Numbered from the stretch's first letter, positions 30,011 through 41,101 are shown. The stretch: 64,000 bases of DNA from Micromonospora pallida (GCF_900090325.1 NZ_FMHW01000002.1:4961001-5025000); one strand, 5' to 3'. The notes: generated from the sequence alone by a model not told the origin. Translations and numbers: made by a program.

Positions 30011-32797
30011 GTGACCGACCAGCACGACCACGACGGGCCGGACGCCGCGCTGCGGGCAGACATCCGCCGCCTGGGGACCCTGCTTGGGCAGACCCTGGCC
30101 CGCCAGGAGGGGCGCCCGCTGCTCGACCTGGTCGAGGAGATCCGCGCCCAGGTCCGTACCGACGCCCCGGCCGCCGCCCAGCGCCTCGGCGGATTGGATG
30201 TGACCACCGGGACCAAGCTGGCGCGAGCCTTCTCCACCTACTTCCACCTGGCCAACATCACCGAGCAGGTGCACCGCGCGCGGGACCTGCGCCGCCGCCG
30301 TGCCGTGCAGGGCGGCTGGCTGGACCAGGCCGCCACGATGATCTCGGAGCGGGGCGTACCGGCGGAGGAGATCGCCTCGGCGGCCCGCCGGCTGGCGGTC
30401 CGGCCGGTCTTCACGGCCCACCCGACCGAGGCGGCCCGCCGCTCGATCCTGTCCAAGCTGCGCGCCATCGCCGACGAGCTGGACACCGAGACGGCCAACG
30501 CGATCCTCTACGGCGCGAGCGACGAGGGGCCGGCGAACCGTCGCCTGGCCGAGCTGCTCGACCTGATGTGGCAGACCGACGAGCTGCGGCTGGACCGGCC
30601 GGACCCGACCGACGAGGCCCGCAACGCCATCTACTACCTGCGCGACCTCTACGCCGAGGCCGCCCCGCAGGTCCTCGACGACCTGGCCGACACGCTGCGC
30701 GCCCTCGGGGTGGAGACCTCGCCGACGGCCCGGCCGCTGACCTTCGGCACCTGGATCGGCGGCGACCGGGACGGCAACCCGTTCGTCACCCCGGCGGTGA
30801 CCCGCGAGGTGCTGGTCATCCAGCACGAGCACGGCATCGCCGCCACCGAGCGGGCGATGGACCACCTGATCAACGAGGTGTCGGTCTCCCGTCGGCTGCG
30901 CGGTGTCTCGCTCGACCTCTCCGCCAGCCTCGCCACCGACCTGGACGCGCTGCCCGAGGTGGCCGCCCGGTTCCGCCGGGTCAACGCCGAGGAGCCGTAC
31001 CGGCTGAAGGCCCGGTGTGTGAAGGCGAAGCTGGCCAACACCCGGCAGCGACTGCGCCAGGGCACCGCGCACGTGCCGGGGCGGGACTACCGGGGCTCCG
31101 CCGAGCTGGTCGCCGATCTCGAACTGCTGCGCGCCTCGCTGGCTCGCAACTCCGGGCAGCTCACCGCCGTGGGGCGGCTCGCCTCGACGATCCGTACCGT
31201 CTCGGCGTTCGGCCTGCATCTGGCGACGATGGACATCCGCGAGCACGCCGAGGCGCACCACGCCGTCCTCGCCCAGCTCTACAAGGCGGTCGGCGAGGTG
31301 GACGACTACCCGTCGCTGACCCGGCTGGAGCGGACCAAGCTCCTCGCCGACGAGCTGACCGGTCGCCGGCCGCTCTCCACCACGGACACCCCGCTGACCG
31401 AGGGGGCCCGGAAGACCTTCGACGTCTTCGGCGCGGTCCGCGAGGCACAGGACCGGTTCGGCGCCGAGGTCATCGAGTCGTACATCGTCTCGATGACCCT
31501 CGGCGTGGACGACGTACTCGCCGCCGTGGTGCTGGCCCGGGAGGCGGGCCTGGTGGACGTGCACAGCGGCCGGGCCCGGATCGGTTTCGTTCCGCTGCTG
31601 GAGACCCCGGCCGAGCTGAACGCCGGCGGCGAACTGCTGGACGAGCTGCTGTCGCTGCCCGCGTACCGGAAGCTCGTGGCGGCCCGGGACGACGTGCAGG
31701 AGGTGATGCTGGGTTACTCCGACTCCAACAAGGAGGCCGGCATCACCACCAGCCAGTGGTCGATCCACCGCGCGCAGCGGGCGCTGCGGGACGTGGCCGC
31801 GCGGCACGGCGTACACCTGCGGTTGTTCCACGGCCGGGGTGGCACGGTCGGCCGGGGCGGCGGCCCCACGCACGAGGCGATCCTGGCCCAGCCGTACGGC
31901 ACGCTCGACGGCGCGATCAAGGTCACCGAGCAGGGCGAGGTCATCTCCGACAAGTACACCCTGCCATCGCTGGCCCGGGAGAACCTGGAACTGACCCTGG
32001 CCGCCGTGCTCCAGGCGACGCTGCTGCACACCGCGCCCCGGCAGCCGGCCGAGATGCTGGAACGCTGGGACGCGACGATGGACGTGGTCTCCGAGTCGGC
32101 GTTCCGGCGCTACCGGTCCCTGGTGGAGGACCCGGACCTGCCGGCGTACTTCTGGGCGTCCACCCCCACGGAGCTGCTCGGCGCGCTGAACATCGGCTCC
32201 CGGCCGGCGAAGCGGCCGAACACCGGCGCGGGCCTGGCCGGGCTGCGGGCGATCCCGTGGGTGTTCGGCTGGACGCAGACCCGGCAGATCGTCCCCGGCT
32301 GGTTCGGGGTGGGCTCCGGCCTGGCCGCGGCCCGCGAGGCGGGGCTCTCCGACGTGCTGGCCGAGATGCACCGGAACTGGCATTTCTTCCGTACGTTCCT
32401 GTCGAACGTCGAGATGATGCTGACCAAAACCGACCTGGCCATCGCCCGCCGGTACGTCGAGACGCTGGTGCCGGAGCCGCTGCACCCGATCTTCCACAAG
32501 ATCGAGCAGGAGTACGAGCTGACCAGGCAGGAAGTGCTGGCGGTGACCGGCTCCCCCGCCCTGCTGGAGAACTCCCCGGTGCTCCAGCGCACCCTCGCGG
32601 TGCGGGACACCTACCTCGAACCGCTGCACCACCTCCAGGTGGCGCTGCTGCGGCAGTACCGCGACTCCGGGGCGGCCGGCCGGGCGGTGGCCACCGCGCC
32701 GGGCGGCCGCCGGGCCCCCAGCGACGGTACGGCCCTGGAGCGCGCCCTGCTCACCACGGTGAACGGAATCGCCGCCGGCATGCGCAACACCGGCTGA
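30011..32797 (+). CDS. ppc: Phosphoenolpyruvate carboxylase
   Basis: 928 residues; GTG start with AAGGAG at 29996-30001. Carboxylates PEP to oxaloacetate. Catalytic His in [13 protein letters not shown], glycine-rich [14 protein letters not shown], substrate residues in [10 protein letters not shown] and the conserved C-terminal RNTG terminus, required for allosteric control in the family, are all present. Length is normal. Monocistronic; terminated by the hairpin at 32821. Confidence 0.97.
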   Translation: MTDQHDHDGPDAALRADIRRLGTLLGQTLARQEGRPLLDLVEEIRAQVRTDAPAAAQRLGGLDVTTGTKLARAFSTYFHLANITEQVHRARDLRRRRAVQGGWLDQAATMISERGVPAEEIASAARRLAVRPVFTAHPTEAARRSILSKLRAIADELDTETANAILYGASDEGPANRRLAELLDLMWQTDELRLDRPDPTDEARNAIYYLRDLYAEAAPQVLDDLADTLRALGVETSPTARPLTFGTWIGGDRDGNPFVTPAVTREVLVIQHEHGIAATERAMDHLINEVSVSRRLRGVSLDLSASLATDLDALPEVAARFRRVNAEEPYRLKARCVKAKLANTRQRLRQGTAHVPGRDYRGSAELVADLELLRASLARNSGQLTAVGRLASTIRTVSAFGLHLATMDIREHAEAHHAVLAQLYKAVGEVDDYPSLTRLERTKLLADELTGRRPLSTTDTPLTEGARKTFDVFGAVREAQDRFGAEVIESYIVSMTLGVDDVLAAVVLAREAGLVDVHSGRARIGFVPLLETPAELNAGGELLDELLSLPAYRKLVAARDDVQEVMLGYSDSNKEAGITTSQWSIHRAQRALRDVAARHGVHLRLFHGRGGTVGRGGGPTHEAILAQPYGTLDGAIKVTEQGEVISDKYTLPSLARENLELTLAAVLQATLLHTAPRQPAEMLERWDATMDVVSESAFRRYRSLVEDPDLPAYFWASTPTELLGALNIGSRPAKRPNTGAGLAGLRAIPWVFGWTQTRQIVPGWFGVGSGLAAAREAGLSDVLAEMHRNWHFFRTFLSNVEMMLTKTDLAIARRYVETLVPEPLHPIFHKIEQEYELTRQEVLAVTGSPALLENSPVLQRTLAVRDTYLEPLHHLQVALLRQYRDSGAAGRAVATAPGGRRAPSDGTALERALLTTVNGIAAGMRNTG

Positions 32798-32820
32798 CCC
32801 CACCAGCGCGCGTTGCCCCC

Positions 32821-32863
32821 GGCCTGTCCCCCGTTACCCCACCTCGGATAACGGGGACGGGCC
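32821..32863 (+). terminator. Hairpin terminator after ppc
   Basis: GGCCTGTCCCCCGTTA (32821-32836) pairs with TAACGGGGACGGGCC (32849-32863) with one mismatch and one bulge, 24 bp after the ppc stop. Confidence 0.7.
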
Positions 32864-32915
32864 GGCGGGAGGTGGCCGCGGGCCGTGGGCCGTACCGGTT
32901 TGGCAAGCTCTGGGG

Positions 32916-34102
32916 ATGGACTTCTCGACGCTGGCCGTGGTGGTGGTCTGCCTCGGTGCCGGCGGCGCGGTCGGCTGGTTCGCCGCACGGGCCCGTACAG
33001 CGGCGGAGGTCGCCCGGCTGGACGCCACCCTGCGCGCGGCTCGGGAGGGTGAGGGCCGGCTCGAGCAGTCGATGCGCGCGCTCGGCTACGAGGCCACCGC
33101 GCAGTCGCAGGAGGCGGTTGCCCGGGCGGTCGCCCCGCTGCACGAAACCCTGCGCCGCTACGAGCAGCGGGTGGCCGAGCTGGAACGCGACCGGGTCGAC
33201 GCCTACGCCGAGTTGCGCGAGCAGGTGCGCGCGATGGGCGCGGTCTCTGGTGAGCTGCGCACCGAGACCAGGCAGCTCGTAGCGGCGCTGCGTGCCCCCC
33301 AGGTGCGCGGGCGGTGGGGGAGCACCAGCTACGCCGGATCGTCGAGGCCGCCGGCATGCTGGAGCACTGCGACTTCGCCGAGCAGGTCACCGCCGCCACC
33401 GACGACCGGCAGGTACGCCCCGACCTGGTGGTCCGGCTGCACGGGGGACGCTCGGTGGTGGTGGACGCCAAGGCGCCCCTGGAGGCGTACCTGACCGCGT
33501 TGGAGGCGCGCGAGGACCGGGAGCGGGACGCGCGCCTGCGGGCGCACGCGAAGCACCTGCGGGCGCACGTGGACGCGCTGGCCGCGAAGTCCTACTGGGC
33601 GGCCTTCGACGACTCCCCGGAGTTCGTGGTGCTGTTCGTGCCGGCCGACCCATTCCTGGACGTGGCGTTGCAGCACGACCCGACGCTGCTGGAGCACGCC
33701 TTCCGGCAGAACGTGGTGCTGGCGACCCCGGCGACCCTGGTGGCGCTGCTGCGGACGGTGGCGTACTCCTGGCGGCAGGAGGCGCTGGCCCGCAACGCGG
33801 TGGCGGTGCACTCGCTGGCCCGCGAGTTGTACGGCCGGCTGTCCACGCTGGGCGAGCACGTGGGGAAGCTCGGGGGCGCGCTGGGTACGGCAGTGACCGC
33901 GTACAACCGGGCGGTGGGGTCGCTGGAGGCGCGTGTGCTGGTCAGTGCGCGCAAGCTGGCCGAGTTGGGGGTCTCCGACCAGGAGCTGCCCGTACCGTCC
34001 CAGGTGGAGGTGGCCCCCCGGCAGCCGCAGGCCCCGGAGCTGGTCGAACCCGCCGAATCGACGTCCACTTCGTCCGTTCGGCCCATCGGGATGGACGACT
34101 AG
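32916..34102 (+). pseudogene. rmuC: DNA recombination protein RmuC, apparent single-base frameshift
   Basis: Two frames together make one RmuC of about 395 residues. The first (from ATG 32916) has an N-terminal membrane helix (LAVVVVCLGAGGAVGWFAA), a coiled coil and runs to LVAALRAPQVRGRWG. The second continues from the same point as GEHQLRRIVEAAGMLEHCDF through the conserved nuclease-fold core (VVVDAKAPLEAYL, VVLFVPADPFLD) to 34102. The break is at GGGGG (33316-33320), where six Gs would restore WGEHQL. RmuC limits inversions at repeats. Either the gene is mutated or the sequence lacks one G. Without correction, only the C-terminal 262 residues (GTG 33314) would be a clean frame. Confidence 0.82.
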
Positions 34103-34250
34103 CACTATCGACGTGACAGGGCGGTCCGATTTACGTCACGGGGTGGTCACAACCCCCTGCTCACTAGTGACACCGACTGCCAACACCACGAAAGATCACG
34201 CTCACGAGTGCTCTGCATCGCAGAGCCCTGGTTCTCTGGAGGAAGAGAAC

Positions 34251-37200
34251 GTGAGTAAACCCCGCAACCTGAGCCGGCGTACCTCCGCCGCGCTCTTCGC
34301 GTCTGTCGTGGCGGCCGGCGCCATGACCGGGGCGGGTGGTGCCGCCACCGCGAGCGCCACTCCCTCCGCGCCCGACGCCGCTCCGGCGACCGCCGCCGAG
34401 GCGCTGGGCTCGCACGACGCCAAGCTCCTCGCCGAGGCCGAGGCCAAGAAGGCCCCCACCGTCACGATGATCGTCGCCACCGACAAGGGCGCGGCGAAGA
34501 AGGTCGCCGACGGTGTGGAGAAGCTGGGCGGCGCGGTCAGCCAGCGCTTCGACAGCATCGGTTACGTCCTGGCCAAGGTCCCCACCGACAAGGCGCTGAA
34601 GGCGGCCACGCTGCCCGGTGTCGCCGCGGTGGACCTCGACGAGGTCATCCAGCTCCCCGATCCGACGCCGGAGGCGGCCCCGGCCGGCAGCCGGACCGCC
34701 GAGCAGGCGGAGACCCTCAGCGGGCCGGGCGGGGACACCCCGGCCGTCAACCCATACATGCCGACGAACGAGACTGGCGCAGAGAAGTTCAAGGCCGACA
34801 ACCCGCAGTGGGACGGCCGTGGCGTCACCATCGGCATCATGGACTCCGGTGTGGACCTCGACCACCCGGCGCTCCAGAAGACCACCACCGGCGAGCGTAA
34901 GATCGTCGACTGGGTGACCGCGACCGACCCGCTGGAGGACGCCAGCTGGCGGGCCATGCTCACCGAGGTGACCGGTCCGACGTTCACCGTCGGGACCAGC
35001 ACCTTCACGGCTCCGGCCGGCACCTACCGGTTCAACCGGTTCAGCGAGTCGATCACCCGGACCAGCGACCCGGCCGGTGACGTCAACCGCGACGGCGACA
35101 CCACCGACACCTGGGGCATCCTCTACGACCCGGTGACCCACAACGTCTGGGTGGACGTCGACCAGGACAACGACTTCACCGACGAGGCCCTGATGCGGCC
35201 GTACAAGGAGAAGTTCGACGTCGGCCACTTCGGCACCGACAAGCCGGCCACCCCGGTGCGGGACCAGATCCCGTTCGTGGTCGAGTACCGCGAGGACGTG
35301 GACACCCGGCCGGCCGGCGGCCCGGGCCTGGTCGACTACGTCAACATCGGCATCGTCGAGAGCACCCACGGCACGCACGTCGCCGGCATCACCGCCGCCA
35401 ACGACATGCTCGGCAACGGCGCCTTCGACGGCGCGGCCCCCGGCGCCAAGCTGGTCTCCGCCCGCGCCTGCTCGTGGGGTGGCGGCTGCACCTTCGCCGC
35501 CCTCACCACCGGCATGGCCGACCTGGTGATCAACCGCGGCGTCGACGTGGTCAACATGTCGATCGGTGGCCTGCCGGCCCTGAACGACGGTTCGACCGCC
35601 CGCGGCGTGCTCTACAACCAGCTCGTCGAGGTCTACGGCGTGCAGCTCGTGCTCTCGGCCGGCAACTCCGGCCCGGGCCTGAACACGGTCGGCGACCCGT
35701 CGGTCGCGACCAACGTGATCAGCACCGCAGCGAGCATCAGCAAGGACACCTGGCTGGCCAACTACGGCTCGGTGGTGCGGAAGAAGAACGCCCTGTTCAA
35801 CTTCTCGTCCCGTGGCCCGCGTGAGGACGGCGGTCTGAAGCCGCAGATCACCGCCCCGGGCTCGGCCATCTCCACCGCGCCGACCTGGCAGCCGGGCGGC
35901 CCGGTCGCCGAGGCCGGCTACCCGCTGCCCCCGGGCTACCAGATGCTCAACGGCACCTCGATGGCGGCCCCGCAGGCCGCCGGTGCCGTCGCGCTGCTGC
36001 TGTCGGCCGCCAAGGCGACCGACAAGGGCGTCACCCCGGCCGCGCTGCGCCGCGCGCTGTACAGCTCGGCCAAGCCGATCGAGGACGTCCCGACGTACGG
36101 GCAGGGCTACGGCATGGTCAACGTGCCGGGCGCGTGGAAGCTGCTCCGCAAGGGCGTGGAGACCCGCACCTACACCTCCGAGGCTGCGGTCTGCACCGAG
36201 CTGTCGGACTTCCTGACGAAGTACGACGCCTCGCTCGGTCAGTTCGTACCGACCCCGGACCAGGGTGTCGGCGTCTACAACCGTTGCGCCTCGAACCAGG
36301 ACGGCCAGCAGGTCGGGCAGACCAAGACCTACCCGGTCAAGATCACCCGTACCAGCGGCCCGGCCGGCTCGATCACGCACGAGATCACCCTGCGGGGCAA
36401 CGACGGCACCTTCAAGGCGCCGAAGACGGTCTCGCTGCCGCTGAACCAGACCGTCACGGTCGAGGTCACCGCCAAGGCGACCACCGCCGGTGCGCACGGC
36501 GCGATCATGACGATCGACGACCCGGCGACCAACGTGATCGACTTCGAGGTGCCCACCGTGGTGGTCGCCGGTAACGACCCGAAGGCCCCGAACTTCGCGT
36601 ACTCGGCCCACGGCTCGGTGGACCGGAACAGCTTCACCTCGTACTTCGTGACCGTGCCCCCGGGCACCGGCGCGCTCCAGGTGAACCTCTCCGGCATCGC
36701 CACCGGCTCGCAGACCCGGTTCATCGCCTTCAACCCGTACGGTGTGCCGGTCGACAGCACCTCCAGCCTCGGCTGCTACACCAACTTCTCCGACGCCGCC
36801 GCCTGCAAGCCGCAGGAGCGGGACTACCAGAACCCGATCGCCGGGATCTGGGAGATCGAGGTGGAGTCGCGGCGTACCTCGCCGACCCTGAACAACCCGT
36901 ACACGCTCGACGTACGGCTCCAGGGCGTCAAGGTGGAGCCGGCCGTCGTCGAACTGCCGGCGGTCGAGGCCGGTGAGCCGACCCCGGTGACCTGGTCGCT
37001 GTCCAACACCCTCGGGCCGGTCTCGGTGTCCGGGCGGGGTGGACCGCTCTCCAGCGTCCACGCCGAGCGTCCGACCATCGCCGAGGGTGCTTCGGTCCAG
37101 TACACCGTCGAGGTGCCCGCGGGCGCGACGTCGTTCACCGCCCGGATCGGCAACCCGGCCGAGCCCGGCGCCGACCTCGACCTGTACGTCTTCCGCGGGA

Positions 37201-37550
37201 CCACCGAGGTCGGCCGAGCTGCCGACGGTGACTCCGAGGAAGCGGTGACCATCAACAACCCGCCGGCCGGCACCTACCGGGTGGTGGTCGAGGGCTACGC
37301 GGTCAACGGCCCCGGCACCAGCACCGCGTACGACTACCGGGACTCGTTCTCGGCGCCGGCGCTGGGCACCCTGGCCGCCTCGGCGACCCCGGTCGCCCTG
37401 CCGCACGGCGGCACCGCCAGCATCACCGGTACGGTGACCGCCGCCTCGACCCCGGGCGCGGGCCGGTCCCTCTACGGTGAGCTGGCCGTGGTGACCAGCG
37501 AGGGCGCGGTCGTCGGCCGTGGCTCGGTCTCGGTCGACGCGGTCAACTGA
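34251..37550 (+). CDS. Large secreted subtilisin-like serine protease (S8) with C-terminal beta domains
   Basis: 1099 residues from GTG 34251 (site GGAGG 34238-34242, preceded by a small hairpin GCTCTGC/GCAGAGC at 34210-34226). Signal peptide, then an inhibitor-I9-like propeptide (about residues 65-125). Triad: Asp in IGIMDSGVDLDHP, His in ESTHGTHVAGI, Ser in MLNGTSMAAPQAAGA. A long insertion lies between Asp and His and includes an acidic stretch (VDVDQDNDFTDEAL) that may bind calcium. The C-terminal ~450 residues are beta-rich, including a segment resembling pre-peptidase C-terminal domains (ADLDLYVFRGTTEVGRAADG). No C-terminal anchor, so released. It degrades external protein; regulation not evident. 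Confidence 0.9.
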   Translation: MSKPRNLSRRTSAALFASVVAAGAMTGAGGAATASATPSAPDAAPATAAEALGSHDAKLLAEAEAKKAPTVTMIVATDKGAAKKVADGVEKLGGAVSQRFDSIGYVLAKVPTDKALKAATLPGVAAVDLDEVIQLPDPTPEAAPAGSRTAEQAETLSGPGGDTPAVNPYMPTNETGAEKFKADNPQWDGRGVTIGIMDSGVDLDHPALQKTTTGERKIVDWVTATDPLEDASWRAMLTEVTGPTFTVGTSTFTAPAGTYRFNRFSESITRTSDPAGDVNRDGDTTDTWGILYDPVTHNVWVDVDQDNDFTDEALMRPYKEKFDVGHFGTDKPATPVRDQIPFVVEYREDVDTRPAGGPGLVDYVNIGIVESTHGTHVAGITAANDMLGNGAFDGAAPGAKLVSARACSWGGGCTFAALTTGMADLVINRGVDVVNMSIGGLPALNDGSTARGVLYNQLVEVYGVQLVLSAGNSGPGLNTVGDPSVATNVISTAASISKDTWLANYGSVVRKKNALFNFSSRGPREDGGLKPQITAPGSAISTAPTWQPGGPVAEAGYPLPPGYQMLNGTSMAAPQAAGAVALLLSAAKATDKGVTPAALRRALYSSAKPIEDVPTYGQGYGMVNVPGAWKLLRKGVETRTYTSEAAVCTELSDFLTKYDASLGQFVPTPDQGVGVYNRCASNQDGQQVGQTKTYPVKITRTSGPAGSITHEITLRGNDGTFKAPKTVSLPLNQTVTVEVTAKATTAGAHGAIMTIDDPATNVIDFEVPTVVVAGNDPKAPNFAYSAHGSVDRNSFTSYFVTVPPGTGALQVNLSGIATGSQTRFIAFNPYGVPVDSTSSLGCYTNFSDAAACKPQERDYQNPIAGIWEIEVESRRTSPTLNNPYTLDVRLQGVKVEPAVVELPAVEAGEPTPVTWSLSNTLGPVSVSGRGGPLSSVHAERPTIAEGASVQYTVEVPAGATSFTARIGNPAEPGADLDLYVFRGTTEVGRAADGDSEEAVTINNPPAGTYRVVVEGYAVNGPGTSTAYDYRDSFSAPALGTLAASATPVALPHGGTASITGTVTAASTPGAGRSLYGELAVVTSEGAVVGRGSVSVDAVN

Positions 37551-37569
37551 CCCGTCCCTGAGCACCACC

Positions 37570-37602
37570 GGAGCCCGTCCCCGCCTCGCGGGGGCGGGCT
37601 CC
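37570..37602 (+). terminator. Hairpin terminator after the large subtilase
   Basis: GGAGCCCGTCCCCG (37570-37583) pairs with CGGGGGCGGGCTCC (37589-37602), one mismatch, with a 5-base loop, 19 bp after the stop. Confidence 0.8.
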
Positions 37603-37615
37603 TCCGTTCCGGAGC

Positions 37616-37764
37616 CTCGGTGACACCCGGCGCGACGGGGCTCGGTGACACCTGGCGCGACGGGGCTCGGTGACGCCCGGCGTGGCGGGGCCAGTGGCGC
37701 CCGGCGCGACGGGGCTCGGTGGCGCCGGGCGCAACGGGGCTCGGGTGACGCCCGGCGTGGCGGG
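37616..37764. repeat. Six tandem copies of a ~25-bp repeat
   Basis: Six units of 24-26 bp with consensus CTCGGTGACRCCYGGCGYGR followed by CGGGG run from 37616 to 37764 and end flush against the stop codon of the minus-strand lipoprotein gene (37765). There is no spacer between units, so this is not a CRISPR array. Confidence 0.9.
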
Positions 37765-38217
37765 TCAGGCGGGTTTGACGGTGTCCACCAGGAACGGGGT
37801 GCCCTGCTGGCAGGTGGTCATCAGATCGGCCTGGACCCGGCCGGTGACGGTCAGCTTGGCGCCAGACCTGATCATGTCGCGCGGGCCGCCGACGAGCAGG
37901 TACTCACCGAGCAGCAGGCAGCCCGGCTCGACCCCGGAGGTGACGGTGCCGGTGATCGACGCGCCGCCCGGGGCGGCGGACGCACCGGGACCGCCCGGCG
38001 GCCACTCGGTGGGCTGACGTTCGGTCGGCGGTACGCCAGGGGCCGGGGGGACGGCCGGATCGGTGGTCCCGTCGGGTGGAGTGGTCACCGGCGCTCCCGT
38101 CTGGTTCGAGCTGGCGGGATTGCCGCCAGCCTGGTCACCACTGCCGTCCTGACCGGCGCAGGCGCCCAACGCCAGGCAGGCAACCAGGAGCGGCAGCGCC
38201 ATCCGATAGGTCTTCAT
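37765..38217 (-). CDS. Small lipoprotein of unknown function
   Basis: 150 residues from ATG 38217. Signal peptide with lipobox LALGAC, a 65-residue Thr/Pro/Gly linker, then a short beta-rich domain (ASITGTVTSGVEPGCLLLGEY, KLTVTGRVQADLMTTCQQGTPFLV) with two Cys. The domain suggests an OB-like or small beta-barrel fold. No known family. Flanked by repeat arrays on both sides. Confidence 0.75.
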   Translation of the reverse strand: MKTYRMALPLLVACLALGACAGQDGSGDQAGGNPASSNQTGAPVTTPPDGTTDPAVPPAPGVPPTERQPTEWPPGGPGASAAPGGASITGTVTSGVEPGCLLLGEYLLVGGPRDMIRSGAKLTVTGRVQADLMTTCQQGTPFLVDTVKPA

Positions 38218-38302
38218 GCCCGGTCAGACGCACCGGGCGACGGAATCGTTCCGGCCCGCTCGGCCCGGATCGCCGTGCCGGCGCACGATCAGCCGATCGA
38301 CC

Positions 38303-38403
38303 GCGATCAGGCCCGGCCGCCGCACTGCCGGCTGGACCAGGCCCGGCCCGGGCCGCCGCGTGGGCGCTCGGCCGGCCGGGCGCGATCAGGCCCGGGCCGC
38401 CGC
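38303..38403. repeat. Repeats of the ispH 3' end
   Basis: GCGATCAGGCCCGGCCGCCGC (38303-38323 without its last base) recurs in altered form at about 38334-38360 and at 38382-38403. The last copy contains the ispH stop codon (38386-38388) and its final AAARA codons. Confidence 0.7.
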
Positions 38404-39375
38404 CGCAGTACGCATGTCCCGCTTGAGTTCCTGCGGGAGGGAGAAGGTCAGCCGCTCGGTGGCGGTGACGACCTCCTCCACGTCGGTGAAGCCGCGGGCG
38501 GCGAGGTGGGCCAGCACCTCCTGGACCAGCTCGTCCGGGACGCTCGCGCCGGAGGTCAGGCCGACCGTGCCGGCCCCGGCCAGCCAGGCGTCGTCGATCT
38601 CCGAGGCGAAGTCGACGAGGTGGCCGGTGCCGGCGCCCGCGTCCAGGGCGACCTCGACCAGGCGGACCGAGTTGGAGGAGTTACGCGAGCCGACCACGAT
38701 CACCACGTCGCACTGCGGCGCGATCTCCTTGACCACCTGCTGGCGGTTGGAGGTGGCGTAGCAGATGTCGTCGCTCGGCGGGGACTGGAGCATCGGCAGC
38801 CGCTTCTTCAGGCGGGCCACCGTCTCCATCGTCTCGTCCACCGACAGGGTGGTCTGGGAGAGCCAGACGACCTTCTCCGGGTCCCGCACGGTCACCTTGT
38901 CGGCGTCCTCGGGACCGTCCACGAGTTGGATGTGGGCGGGAGCCTCACCGGTGGTGCCGATGACCTCCTCGTGCCCCTCGTGCCCGATCAGCAGGATGTC
39001 GTAGTCCTCGGCGGCGAACCGCTTCGCCTCGTGGTGGACCTTGGTCACCAGCGGGCAGGTCGCGTCGATGGCCTTCAGCGACCGGGCCCGGGCCTGCTCG
39101 TGCACCTCGGGGGCGACGCCATGCGCGGAGAAGATGACGGTGGCCCCCTCCGGGACCTCCTCGTTCTCCTCCACGAAGATCGCGCCCTTGGCCTCCAGCG
39201 TCCGGACCACGTGCTTGTTGTGCACGATCTGCTTGCGCACGTAGATCGGAGCGCCGTAGAGCGTGAGCGCCTCCTCGACGGTCTGCACCGCGCGGTCGAC
39301 GCCGGCGCAGTAGCCACGGGGCTTCGCCAGGAGCACGCGCTTGCCGGTCTGGGGGGTCGCCTGAGCCTCGGTCAC
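38386..39375 (-). CDS. ispH: 4-hydroxy-3-methylbut-2-enyl diphosphate reductase (IspH/LytB)
   Basis: 329 residues from GTG 39375. Last step of the MEP isoprenoid pathway, giving IPP and DMAPP. The three Cys ligands of the [4Fe-4S] cluster are visible: [22 protein letters not shown] and [11 protein letters not shown]; the catalytic region [12 protein letters not shown] and the NSSNS motif are intact. Divergent from xseA with about 110 bp between starts, as in mycobacteria. Confidence 0.96.
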   Translation of the reverse strand: MTEAQATPQTGKRVLLAKPRGYCAGVDRAVQTVEEALTLYGAPIYVRKQIVHNKHVVRTLEAKGAIFVEENEEVPEGATVIFSAHGVAPEVHEQARARSLKAIDATCPLVTKVHHEAKRFAAEDYDILLIGHEGHEEVIGTTGEAPAHIQLVDGPEDADKVTVRDPEKVVWLSQTTLSVDETMETVARLKKRLPMLQSPPSDDICYATSNRQQVVKEIAPQCDVVIVVGSRNSSNSVRLVEVALDAGAGTGHLVDFASEIDDAWLAGAGTVGLTSGASVPDELVQEVLAHLAARGFTDVEEVVTATERLTFSLPQELKRDMRTAAAARA

Positions 39376-39485
39376 CCGCCCATCGTACGTGCCATCGGCT
39401 GCCGCGCATCTGGGCAGCAGCCGACCGTAGGCCCCCCGCGCGGCGGGACAGCGGGGGTGGGGTGGGTGGGGATTAGGGTGGGCGG

Positions 39486-40703
39486 GTGAGTGACGGGGAT
39501 GGTCGGAGCACGGCGGAGGAGCCGTGGCCGGTGCGGGTGGTCAGCCAGAAGGTCGGAGCCTGGATCGCCCGGCTCGGCTGGGTCTGGGTCGACGGGCAGG
39601 TGGCGCAGATCAGCCGACGCCCGGGTGCCTCCACCGTCTTCCTCACCCTGCGGGACCCGTCGGCCGACCTGAGCCTCACCGTCACCACCAACCGGGACGT
39701 GCTCGACGCGGGCGCGCCCGAGCTGCGCGAGGGAGCCCGGGTGGTGCTGCACGCCAAGCCGGAGTTCTACGCCGCCCGGGGCACGCTCAGCCTCCGGGCC
39801 GACGAGATCCGCCAGGTCGGCCTGGGTGAACTGCTGGCCCGGCTGGAGAAACTCAAGAAGCTGCTCGCCGCCGAGGGACTTTTCGACCGGGCCCGCAAAC
39901 GCCGGCCGCCGTTCCTGCCCGGCCGGGTCGGCCTGATCACCGGCCGGGCCTCCGCCGCCGAGCGGGATGTGTTGACCAATGCCCGCCGCCGGTGGCCGGC
40001 GGTGGACTTCCGCACCGTCAACGTGGCCGTGCAGGGGGCGGGCGCGGTGCCGCAGATCGTGGACGCGCTCAAGGTGCTCGACGCCGACCCGTCCGTCGAC
40101 GTGATCGTCATCGCCCGGGGCGGCGGCAGCATCGAGGATCTGCTCCCCTTCTCCGACGAGGCGCTCTGCCGGGCGGTCTTCGCCTGCCGTACGCCGGTGG
40201 TCAGCGCGATCGGCCACGAGAGCGACGCCCCGCTGCTCGACTACGTGGCGGACGTCCGGGCCTCCACCCCGACCGACGCCGCGAAGCGGGTGGTCCCCGA
40301 CCTGGCCGAGGAGGTACGCCTCATCCGGCAGGCCCGGCATCGGCTGGAACGCTCCGTACGCAACCTCGTCGACCGGGAGTCTCATCGTCTCGACCTGCTG
40401 CGTTCCCGTCCGGTGCTGGCGCGCCCGCAGGTCATGATCGAGCAGCGGGCCGCCGACCTGGCCGCCCTGCGCGGCCGGACCGGTCGGTGCCTGGACCACC
40501 GGCTCGGCACCGCCGAGGGCGACCTGCGGCACACCCTGGCCCGGCTGCGCGCCCTCTCCCCCGCCGCCACCCTGGACCGCGGCTACGCGATCGTGCAGCG
40601 CACGGACGGGCACGTCGTCCGCGACCCGGCCGAGGTCTCCCCCGGCGACCCGTTGCGGTTACGCCTCGCCGCCGGTGAACTCGCCGCGACGGTGGACGGG
40701 TGA
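39486..40703 (+). CDS. xseA: Exodeoxyribonuclease VII large subunit
   Basis: 405 residues from GTG 39486. N-terminal OB-fold ([24 protein letters not shown]), then the catalytic domain with [32 protein letters not shown] and [26 protein letters not shown], all typical of XseA. With XseB it degrades single-stranded DNA. Followed 25 bp later by xseB. Confidence 0.95.
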   Translation: MSDGDGRSTAEEPWPVRVVSQKVGAWIARLGWVWVDGQVAQISRRPGASTVFLTLRDPSADLSLTVTTNRDVLDAGAPELREGARVVLHAKPEFYAARGTLSLRADEIRQVGLGELLARLEKLKKLLAAEGLFDRARKRRPPFLPGRVGLITGRASAAERDVLTNARRRWPAVDFRTVNVAVQGAGAVPQIVDALKVLDADPSVDVIVIARGGGSIEDLLPFSDEALCRAVFACRTPVVSAIGHESDAPLLDYVADVRASTPTDAAKRVVPDLAEEVRLIRQARHRLERSVRNLVDRESHRLDLLRSRPVLARPQVMIEQRAADLAALRGRTGRCLDHRLGTAEGDLRHTLARLRALSPAATLDRGYAIVQRTDGHVVRDPAEVSPGDPLRLRLAAGELAATVDG

Positions 40704-40728
40704 GCCGCGTGTGGTGGGATGGCAGGCG

Positions 40729-40941
40729 ATGACCGAGGAGAAGAACACCGAACGGCTCAGCTACGAACAGGCCCGCGCCGAACTGGCGTCGGTGGTGGAA
40801 CGGCTGGAGGCCGGCGGTACGTCGCTGGAGGAGTCGCTGGCGCTCTGGGAGCGGGGCGAGCGGCTCGCCGAGATCTGCCAACACTGGCTGGACGGTGCCC
40901 GAGCGCGGCTGGACGCCGCCCGGCAGGACGCCGACTCCTGA
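40729..40941 (+). CDS. xseB: Exodeoxyribonuclease VII small subunit
   Basis: 70 residues from ATG 40729. Two-helix protein with the family pattern LSYEQARAELASVVERLEAGGTSLEESLALWERGERLAEIC (shown here as LSYEQARAEL ... LEESLALWERG). It binds XseA. Transcription likely ends at the hairpin at 41053. Confidence 0.93.
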   Translation: MTEEKNTERLSYEQARAELASVVERLEAGGTSLEESLALWERGERLAEICQHWLDGARARLDAARQDADS

Positions 40942-41052
40942 CCCTGGGCGTGGACCCCGACCACGGCGGGGACGCCGGCCCAGAGGCGGGGACGGCAGGT
41001 AGGGGGCGCAGCGCGCCCACGGTACGGCGCGACAGCCGGCCCGGAGACGGAA

Positions 41053-41091
41053 AACGGGTGCGGGGCGGACGGCGTCCGCCCCGCACCCGTT
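41053..41091. terminator. Perfect 18-bp hairpin between xseB and the lipoprotein gene
   Basis: AACGGGTGCGGGGCGGAC (41053-41070) and its exact complement (41074-41091) are separated by only 3 bases. Lies between converging genes; bidirectional terminator. Confidence 0.88.
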
Positions 41092-41101
41092 CTCGGGGGA
41101 C

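Noticed and set aside
37616..37764. CRISPR-like array
   Set aside because: Units are contiguous without unique spacers, vary in sequence, and no cas gene is present.
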